From assembly GCF_007748115.1 (NCBI RefSeq), contig NZ_CP036289.1:4774001-4838000 (forward strand): a DNA stretch of 64,000 nucleotides, given 5' to 3'. This stretch comes from Bremerella volcania. GTDB lineage: Bacteria > Planctomycetota > Planctomycetia > Pirellulales > Pirellulaceae. The translations under genes and the position numbers were made by a program. Below, piece by piece: positions 58,639 to 64,000 of this stretch (the stretch's first letter is position 1; the number at the start of each line of letters is the position of its first letter). The notes under the pieces were generated by a model, which was not told the DNA's origin, searched no databases, and worked only from the letters and a program-made list of their open reading frames with translations.

Positions 58639-60672
58639 TTACGCTTCGCCCTTGGCTTTCACGCCACCGCGCGAGTCTTGAAGTGCCACCCCGAAGTCGT
58701 GGTAACCTCGCATCTGGACACCGAGCTTGTTGAAGTCCGCCTCGGCCGTTTCGATCGTCGGGGCCTCTTGGCCGTTGAGGAATGCGACCTCGATGACGGG
58801 CAGGTCGGTCGACTCGGCCAGCAGATACCAGGCCTTCGACGAATTGCCCGTGTATTGGGCGTTGGACAGGTAGCGACTGACCTCGACGCGGAACTTGCCC
58901 TGGTGCGGATTGGACACCGGGTACTTCGTGGTGGTCGTCGTGTCCCGCAGTTCCATCGACTTGAAGAGCTGCGAGCCGATGGCTGATAGCGACGTCGGCA
59001 CGAGCAAGATCGCCGGCATGATGCCGATCGGCTTGCCGTCGCCATCGACCTGATCCATGAAGGTCACTTCGCCTTCGGTCAATCCGTCGATCGACAGCGC
59101 CGTGCTGGCACCGGTGATGTAGTTGTTGTTGCCCGCCGTGAAGAAGGCGCTGTTGGCCAGGAACGTTGACCAGAAGACGTCATTGATCTTCAGACCGCTG
59201 CCCCGACCAAGCTTGCGCGGCACGGTGGTGATGGCATTCAGGTCGTCGTTGATGATGTCGCGGCGATCGATCGAGAGCATCAGGCCGTAGGTGTCGGCCT
59301 TGTTCTCGTACTTCTCTTCGCCGAGCGTCCCGTGCTTGAGCTCGCCGCCGGGTGCGACCTGCTCGTATTGATCCTTGCCGACCAATCGGTAGCTGGTCAC
59401 GGTCTTGAAGTCGCTCACGTTGCGCACTGCCGTAACGTTCCGCCAGGTCCGCTCGACGCTGAAGAAGCCATCGAGCAGGAATTTGTTAGCGACGTTCGAC
59501 AGGATGCCGCCGATGTCGACGGTCGAGAATCCGGCTTCGAGCGTCGGGTTGAAGGCGTAACGCAACACAGCCCGGCTGTCGCGGAAGTTGCGGCCGGTGT
59601 AGCCGTTGGCCCATGCCGCTTCGAGCAGCAGTTCCTGCAGCCCGATGCCGCCGCGGAATCGCTCCGTCGCGGCGTCGAGCGTTTGACCGTCGAACATGGC
59701 GTCGATCTGGTCCACGTGCCCTGTCAGCAGGCACGCCGCCTCGAGCACGCGGGCATTGATCGTCTTGTCGTGCATGTGAATCGCCGGCGTGCGGGGCCGG
59801 TTGGCGCGAAGCACTTCCAATTCACAGCGCGTCACGTCCCAGCCTTCACCGATCGCCTTGGCCTCGATCTCAGGAAAACGGCCCGCGCACAGTTGGCGGA
59901 TCGCCGAGATGCGACTGACTTCGGCAGCAGCCTGCGAGCGGATTTCATCGACGGCGGAGCCGGCGGTCACAGCAGGGGCCTGCGTTTGTTGGTTCGCTTG
60001 GTGCGAATCCCGCTCGTTCGCGTCGGTATCTGTGGCGGCAGTGGTGTTTTCGGGGTCCATGTCGGAATTCTCCTCTTGCTTGTCGGTATGGTTGGCAGCG
60101 GCTGCGACCGTCGCGCTGGTCTGCCCATCCGCGCCGAGATCGACGAAACTGATCTCACTGAGCGTGGACTTGCGCACGACGTTGAGCGGGCCGGCGTGCT
60201 CCTGGCCGTTGACGATTACCGTTTGGCGTTCCTTGACGAACTCGAACTCATCGACGCTCGCTCCCACGGATGCCTGCCAGGGGAATCCGTTCTTCGAAGA
60301 GGCGACGACTTCGCGGGCGGCTGCTGTGTCGCGGGACACAATGCCCGTTGCCACCAGCTGCCCGCCGTCGATGCGGATGTTGTCCGTGTGCCCGACGCCG
60401 GACGTCGGGTCATGACTGAAGCGGATCGGCCGCGACTGCGAGGGAATCCCCAGTCCCGCGAGGTCGATGATGACCGGAAAACGCCAGCCCGCGATCCGCA
60501 TCGGTGCGCCGGTGTAGGCGACCATTCGGAATCGGGGCAGCGCGGGCGCGGAGCCTTCATCGCCGGCTGACGCGACGTCGATCATCGCCGTCGCGGTGAG
60601 TTGCAGCGTGCTGGGCACGTTCTGCTTTTCAGGCTGCGCGGGCGGGCGCGTCTTCGTTTGCTTCTTCGCCAT
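58639..60672 (-). CDS. Prohead protease fused to Mu gpT-like major capsid protein
   Basis: 677 residues. The N-terminal 185 residues resemble the S78 prohead protease fold: RFRMVAYTGAPMRIAGWRFP, IRFSHDPTSGVGHTD with the catalytic His region, and FPWQASVGASVDEFEFV with the catalytic Ser. A charged linker follows (DTDANERDSHQANQQTQAPA). From about 285 the rest matches Mu gpT-type capsid (GFSTVDIGGILSNVANKFLL, TWRNVTAVRNVSDFKTVTSY, SIDRRDIINDDLNAITTVPR). The fusion means the protease acts in cis and must be removed after assembly. ATG 60672 overlaps the portal stop by 44 bp, and the start has a GGAGGA. Confidence 0.85.
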   Translation of the reverse strand: MAKKQTKTRPPAQPEKQNVPSTLQLTATAMIDVASAGDEGSAPALPRFRMVAYTGAPMRIAGWRFPVIIDLAGLGIPSQSRPIRFSHDPTSGVGHTDNIRIDGGQLVATGIVSRDTAAAREVVASSKNGFPWQASVGASVDEFEFVKERQTVIVNGQEHAGPLNVVRKSTLSEISFVDLGADGQTSATVAAAANHTDKQEENSDMDPENTTAATDTDANERDSHQANQQTQAPAVTAGSAVDEIRSQAAAEVSRISAIRQLCAGRFPEIEAKAIGEGWDVTRCELEVLRANRPRTPAIHMHDKTINARVLEAACLLTGHVDQIDAMFDGQTLDAATERFRGGIGLQELLLEAAWANGYTGRNFRDSRAVLRYAFNPTLEAGFSTVDIGGILSNVANKFLLDGFFSVERTWRNVTAVRNVSDFKTVTSYRLVGKDQYEQVAPGGELKHGTLGEEKYENKADTYGLMLSIDRRDIINDDLNAITTVPRKLGRGSGLKINDVFWSTFLANSAFFTAGNNNYITGASTALSIDGLTEGEVTFMDQVDGDGKPIGIMPAILLVPTSLSAIGSQLFKSMELRDTTTTTKYPVSNPHQGKFRVEVSRYLSNAQYTGNSSKAWYLLAESTDLPVIEVAFLNGQEAPTIETAEADFNKLGVQMRGYHDFGVALQDSRGGVKAKGEA

Positions 60673-61150
60673 CTTCGTCCTCCTCGATGTCGTCGTTGGT
60701 CGGTGGAACTGCCGCAGGTGTCAGCCCGAGTTCCTGCATCAGCGAGAATTCCTTGGCCCGCTGGCGCAAGGCTTCTTCCCAATCGCGCCCCTGCCGGGCG
60801 TATTCGTGAGCAAGGGTGGTGGTGAGATTGGCCAAACGGGTCGCTTGGGCGCTGGCTTCTTTGGCGGGGTCCACATGCTCGTGGCCATCCCAAAACCATT
60901 GATGGGGCCATTGAGCGATCGGCCCAGCGTCCGCGGGCAAGAGTCCCGGAATGAGCACCGCTTCGTCGAACCAAGCGGCCAGCACTCGATCGAGCACAAC
61001 CGATTCCAGTTGGGCCTGCTCGACGCGGATCGATTTGAAGTACGTCTGATGATCCAGACGGCCCGAGGCGTAGTTGTATCCCGAGCTGTTTCCCGCCGCG
61101 ACGTTGAACGGAGCGCAAGAGGCGGGATAAGAGCGAACAATGCAGAACGC
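60629..61150 (-). pseudogene. Lambda-type portal protein, C-terminal part only
   Basis: About 170 residues. NSSGYNYASGRLDHQTYFKS, IRVEQAQLESVVLDRVLAAW and FLWDGHEHVDPAKEASAQAT-type text are the C-terminal core of lambda-family portal proteins, which normally have 450-550 residues. The recognisable part begins at APFNVAAGN, just after the end of the serine-recombinase gene at 61153, and residues upstream of this (DRRRIDAFCIVRSYPA) are not portal-like. The N-terminal two thirds are missing in this window. It is therefore interrupted or truncated by the recombinase element. No head can be built without a complete portal, so the phage operon is inactive unless the element excises. Confidence 0.75.
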
Positions 61151-61152
61151 GT

Positions 61153-62991
61153 CTATTCGGCGGCGATCCAACCCTTTTGATGGCCGAGGTTGTTAATCTT
61201 GCCGCTTAAGACGGCCTGCGCAAGGAGGCGAGAAGCGTACGGCCGTCGCACGCCGAGATGGTCGGCTACGTTGCCAAGGAACACCACGTCGTCCTGTTCG
61301 CGGACGAAGCGCGCGGCGTCCCGCCAGCGACCGGGACTGGGAACGTCATCATCGGTAATTGGAATCGTGCCATCGATGCCCAGGTCGTCGCGAAGTTCGA
61401 TCGCGCCGTCCCACAGCGTGATCCGGTGCTTGCCGTCGCCACGACGCTCGCGACGAAGAATGATCCGCTTCACGGTCTGGCGAATGGCGAACGCGAGCTT
61501 CTCACGGTCCGCTTCCGACAGGCACTCCAGCAGTTCGTCCAACCGTGCGATGACCTCCAGCGCTTCCGGCGTCGGTGCTTGCTCGCCCTGCACCTGGTGC
61601 AGCTTCTCTTTGAGCTCCGATTCCTGTTTGCGCCACGTCGCCAGCAGCTTCGAGATACCGGGAACGTCCAACGGATCGGCCAGGGCCAGGTTCTCCGTGC
61701 CCCGTTCGATCTTGGCCCACAAGTCGGCAAGCTGCGATTCGTACCGACCGACATCGGTCTGAACCTTTCTCGTGCGACGCGTGATCTCCTTGCGGATCGC
61801 TCGCTTTGTGCGTTCGTCCGACATGAACGCCTGTAACTTGGACAAGACGCCCTGCTCGATGGTCTCCGCGCGGAAGCTTGGCCGATCCGATTCCTCCGGG
61901 TGTTCCTCGAATTCGCGGGGAGGCAGCGAATAGTACCGTCGCACGACCGCGCGTTGCGAATGGCTCATGGTGCAGCCTTGCAGTCTGCGGCCGTCGCCGA
62001 GAAAGACAACTCCAGTGAGCAGGTACTTGCCTGGCGTTGGAGCCTTGCACGGCTCGCTGTTTCGCTGGAGCTGCTTCTGCGCGCGGTCGAATAACGCGGG
62101 TGTTACGAGCGGCTCGTGGGCGTCTTCGCATGTCACGCCACCATCATCGTAGAGACTGCGAAACTTGCCGCGCCGCCGCTTCTGGCCGGCAACGATCCTT
62201 CCCACGTAGACCGGATTCGTCACCGTGCGTCGAACACTCGTGGCGTTCCACCGGTTGCCATGCATCGTTCGGTAGCCTTGCCGATTGAGCTGGCGGGCCA
62301 CGGACCCGCACGACGAGCCTTTTGCAACGGCCTCGAACATCATTCGCACCGCTTCGACAGCTCGCACGTCGGTTGAGATGACCAGTCTCGACGACCATTC
62401 AATCGGACGCCGGAACTTCTCCGTTGGCGATACGCGGCGGACGACGACACCCGTTTCGTCGAGAATCTCCCGGTCGTAGCCGAACGGTGGCCCGCCCTGC
62501 TTCTGGCCACGACTGATTGCCAGTCGCTTGCCACTAATAACCCGGTCGGCCAGTTTCACCGATTCCTCGCGTGCGCCGTACTGATCGACGATGGCGGTGA
62601 TCACGCCGCCCAGGTTGTTGAAGTCGAGTTCGCCGCGCTGGCAGGTGATGATCTTCACGCCGGCGTCCCGTAGCTGCTTCCAATGGATCATCGCGTCGAA
62701 CACGTCCTCGCGCGACATCCGGCTTTGTTCAGAAAGCAGAACAGCGCGAAACGCGCCGCCTTTTGCGTCACCGAGCAACCGCTGGAAGTCCTTGCGGTTG
62801 TTCGATTCCGTGCCGGTCAGTCCGTGGTCTTCATACCAGCGGACGATTTTGTAGCCGGCGCGATCGGCCAAGGCCTCAATGTCCTTTCGTTGCCGCGCGG
62901 GGCTATCCTGCTGTTGGTCGGTGCTCATGCGGATGTAGCCAACCGCCGGAACGCGCGACCCGTTTCTCCGTGTAGAATTGCGTTTAGCCAT
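61153..62991 (-). CDS. Serine recombinase inserted in portal gene
   Basis: 612 residues from ATG 62991, with GGAAAGGG upstream (the longer frame to 63051 has none). The catalytic Ser is residue 23 (VGYIRMSTDQQQDS). RAVLLSEQSRMSREDVFDAM supplies the other catalytic positions. The recombinase domain follows (PPFGYDREILDETGVVVRRV, RWNATSVRRTVTNPVYVGRI), then a region where a zinc ribbon would be expected but with only one Cys (GVVFLGDGRRLQGCTMSHSQ), so the ribbon is degenerate. A coiled-coil and a C-terminal HTH-like segment (DHLGVRRPYASRLLAQAVLS) end the protein. It abuts the truncated portal by a few bases, typical of an integrase beside its attachment site. Confidence 0.88.
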   Translation of the reverse strand: MAKRNSTRRNGSRVPAVGYIRMSTDQQQDSPARQRKDIEALADRAGYKIVRWYEDHGLTGTESNNRKDFQRLLGDAKGGAFRAVLLSEQSRMSREDVFDAMIHWKQLRDAGVKIITCQRGELDFNNLGGVITAIVDQYGAREESVKLADRVISGKRLAISRGQKQGGPPFGYDREILDETGVVVRRVSPTEKFRRPIEWSSRLVISTDVRAVEAVRMMFEAVAKGSSCGSVARQLNRQGYRTMHGNRWNATSVRRTVTNPVYVGRIVAGQKRRRGKFRSLYDDGGVTCEDAHEPLVTPALFDRAQKQLQRNSEPCKAPTPGKYLLTGVVFLGDGRRLQGCTMSHSQRAVVRRYYSLPPREFEEHPEESDRPSFRAETIEQGVLSKLQAFMSDERTKRAIRKEITRRTRKVQTDVGRYESQLADLWAKIERGTENLALADPLDVPGISKLLATWRKQESELKEKLHQVQGEQAPTPEALEVIARLDELLECLSEADREKLAFAIRQTVKRIILRRERRGDGKHRITLWDGAIELRDDLGIDGTIPITDDDVPSPGRWRDAARFVREQDDVVFLGNVADHLGVRRPYASRLLAQAVLSGKINNLGHQKGWIAAE

Positions 62992-63027
62992 GATTGCCCT
63001 TTCCAAACCAAAGGGTGTGAATGGTAA

Positions 63028-63062
63028 GAGCCGCCGGCGTGTTCGCTGCACGCCGACGGCTC
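63028..63062. terminator. GC-rich hairpin between recombinase and upstream genes
   Basis: GAGCCG-C-CGGCGTG and CACGCCG-A-CGGCTC pair over 13 bp with one mismatch across a short loop. No T run follows on the minus strand, so it may be a pause or attenuation structure upstream of the recombinase. Confidence 0.5.
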
Positions 63063-63096
63063 GCTTTGGTTTCAGACGTTGGGTGGTTTCGACTGA

Positions 63097-63300
63097 TCAT
63101 CGGCCTTCCAAGATTCCGACGACCGCCGCCAACCTCTGGTTGACTTCAGCCATCGTTCCAACATGCGTCCATGCGATGTCGACCTCGCCGCCGGGTGCCG
63201 GTTGGTCCTGCAACAATTCGCGGATGCGTTGCAACAGGTCCTGCGCAACCAGGTGGGACGTCTCGTAGGCCGGTTCGGCTTGCAATCGTTGTCGTGTCAT
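63097..63300 (-). CDS. Small unknown element protein
   Basis: 67 residues from ATG 63300, overlapping the previous stop by ATGA. MTRQRLQAEPAYETSHLVAQ, RELLQDQPAPGGEVDIAWT and NQRLAAVVGILEGR. Helical ends with a Pro/Gly-rich centre. No family recognised. The translational coupling to the HTH-type gene and the shared orientation with the recombinase indicate an element-encoded function such as directionality or regulation. Confidence 0.55.
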   Translation of the reverse strand: MTRQRLQAEPAYETSHLVAQDLLQRIRELLQDQPAPGGEVDIAWTHVGTMAEVNQRLAAVVGILEGR

Positions 63301-63572
63301 TTGGACGCCCTCCGTTTCTTCGCCGCCAAGGTGAAACGACCGGGGCCGGTCTTCTTGAAACGGGCGTCCTTTCCCTTGCCGATGTCTCGAATGATCGAAG
63401 CGTACAAGGTGGCCTGCGGCGTCTTGCCGCCGGGCGAGGTCCACAGGTTTTTCCTTTCCATCGCCTCGATCATCTCTTTGCAGCTCATGGGCTTTCGGGC
63501 TTGCCGCAGCACCTTGATGGCTGCATCGATCTGGCTCAGCTTCGGTTGGGTTGCGGTCTTCTTTCCTGCCAT
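63297..63572 (-). CDS. Winged-helix (HARE-HTH-like) protein
   Basis: 91 residues from ATG 63572 (GGGAGA upstream). AIKVLRQARKPMSCKEMIEAMERKN and TPQATLYASIIRDIGKG followed by RFKKTGPGRFTLA are the HARE-HTH pattern (HB1, ASXL, restriction endonuclease HTH): a compact winged helix used by restriction and chromatin proteins to bind DNA. Basic flanks (AGKKTATQP, AKKRRASK) support nucleic-acid binding. It is the first visible regulator of the element that interrupts the portal. Confidence 0.75.
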   Translation of the reverse strand: MAGKKTATQPKLSQIDAAIKVLRQARKPMSCKEMIEAMERKNLWTSPGGKTPQATLYASIIRDIGKGKDARFKKTGPGRFTLAAKKRRASK

Positions 63573-63663
63573 CGTTTCGTCTCCCAATCGGATTGGTGTT
63601 GTTGCGTCGCGAACGCCGCGACGCGTGACAGGACAGTTACCTCGCGTTTTCGGCGTCATCAAG

Positions 63664-63978
63664 CTAGGCGTTGGCATCCTTGGCCAAGTCCGCCGAATCG
63701 TCGCCAGACGGGCCAACTGTGGGCGACGGGTTGGCCATTTGGGCGTCCAGCCAAGGGTATTCGCCAGCCCGAATCGACGCTTCGATCTGTTTCAGAAATT
63801 GCCATTCCCACAGCGGGACCATTACGACGTCCTGCTTGCTGTAGCGCTGGATCACAATCGGCTCGTCGGTGTTGGCCACGGATTGATACGCCCATCCCAG
63901 GCTGTCTCGCAGGTGGGTGATCCGCATGACGTGCTCGGGCGTTGGTTCGGGCGTTGGTTCGGGCATTGGCTCGGACAT
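63664..63978 (-). CDS. Phd/YefM-like antitoxin or regulator
   Basis: 104 residues from ATG 63978 (an in-frame TTG lies 6 bp upstream). The first residues contain a short PEPTPEP repeat. Then HVMRITHLRDSLGWAYQSVA and TDEPIVIQRYSKQDVVMVPL followed by WEWQFLKQIEASI fit the Phd/YefM antitoxin fold: a helix, two strands and an amphipathic helix. No toxin partner is visible in the window; one may lie at higher coordinates. The gene is the last complete one, 92 bp upstream of the HTH gene on the minus strand. Confidence 0.55.
   Translation of the reverse strand: MSEPMPEPTPEPTPEHVMRITHLRDSLGWAYQSVANTDEPIVIQRYSKQDVVMVPLWEWQFLKQIEASIRAGEYPWLDAQMANPSPTVGPSGDDSADLAKDANA
63935..63974. repeat. 12-bp tandem repeat
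   Basis: Three copies of TCGGGCGTTGGT-type units at 63935, 63947 and 63959 (the third has two changes), plus a partial TCGG. In the minus-strand gene they encode a (P-T/M-P-E-P-T) repeat at the N-terminus of the Phd-like protein. Confidence 0.8.
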
Positions 63979-64000
63979 GTACAAGAAAGAAACTGTAGGT

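Noticed and set aside
59332-60570. Plus-strand 412-codon frame opposite the capsid gene
   Set aside because: Antisense of a clearly recognised capsid-protease gene.
1-64000. CRISPR arrays
   Set aside because: No regularly spaced direct repeats or cas genes were seen anywhere in the window.

Overview
The window looks like a chromosomal accessory region of a planctomycete. The basis is gene content and style: a heparinase II/III-type polysaccharide lyase, DUF1257/DUF2997/Ycf46-like cassettes, very long serine tracts and tolerance of TTG/GTG starts. No rRNA or other taxonomic marker is present, so this is inference. It is a mosaic of mobile and defence modules.

1-4.3 kb, minus strand: the visible 5' part of a hydrolase-methyltransferase fusion, a secreted heparinase-like lyase, and a protein with a degenerate M41-like motif. 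At 4.4-4.5 kb lies a fragment of a serine recombinase, a likely scar of a mobile-element boundary.

4.67-23.49 kb, minus strand: a tightly packed ten-gene operon. Read from 23.5 kb downward it matches the methylation-associated defence system (MADS) in gene order: HTH protein (mad1), N6-adenine methyltransferase (mad2), AAA ATPase (mad3), small MAD4-like protein (mad4), specificity subunit (mad5), NERD/pseudokinase/kinase/P-loop protein (mad6), a MAD7-like protein (mad7) and a giant ATPase with an embedded nuclease-like motif (mad8). Two further genes continue the operon: a GIY-YIG nuclease with a DUF4357-like tail and a DUF6946-like protein with a PD-(D/E)xK-like motif. These look like added effectors.

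23.7-32.3 kb, plus strand: a cassette of DUF1257, DUF2997, a Ycf46-like AAA ATPase, small unknown proteins, a sliding-clamp-like protein and a RecB-type Fe-S nuclease, then a pentapeptide-repeat membrane protein. Several gene blocks start after a leader with a hairpin, a T tract and a Shine-Dalgarno site. 32.3-33.6 kb has no convincing gene. 33.6-38.4 kb carries an HTH protein, an XRE repressor facing an excisionase-like HTH protein, and a large serine recombinase, probably the control and integration end of an element.

38.4-39.6 kb holds an unknown protein and an orphan secretin/pilus N-domain protein. 39.6-61.1 kb, minus strand, is a prophage-like late region. In transcription order it has a truncated portal, a protease-capsid fusion, a DUF2190 cement protein, head-tail and tail genes, a tail-chaperone pair joined by a clear -1 slippery site, a tape measure, tail-tip candidates, an extremely serine-rich protein, four glycosyltransferases plus an FkbM-type methyltransferase, then two large paralogues (one with WD40-like repeats) and small beta-rich proteins. 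No terminase is visible. The portal is cut at its 5' side by a second serine-recombinase element (61.15 kb to beyond the window end), so the structural operon is probably silent or conditional until that element excises.
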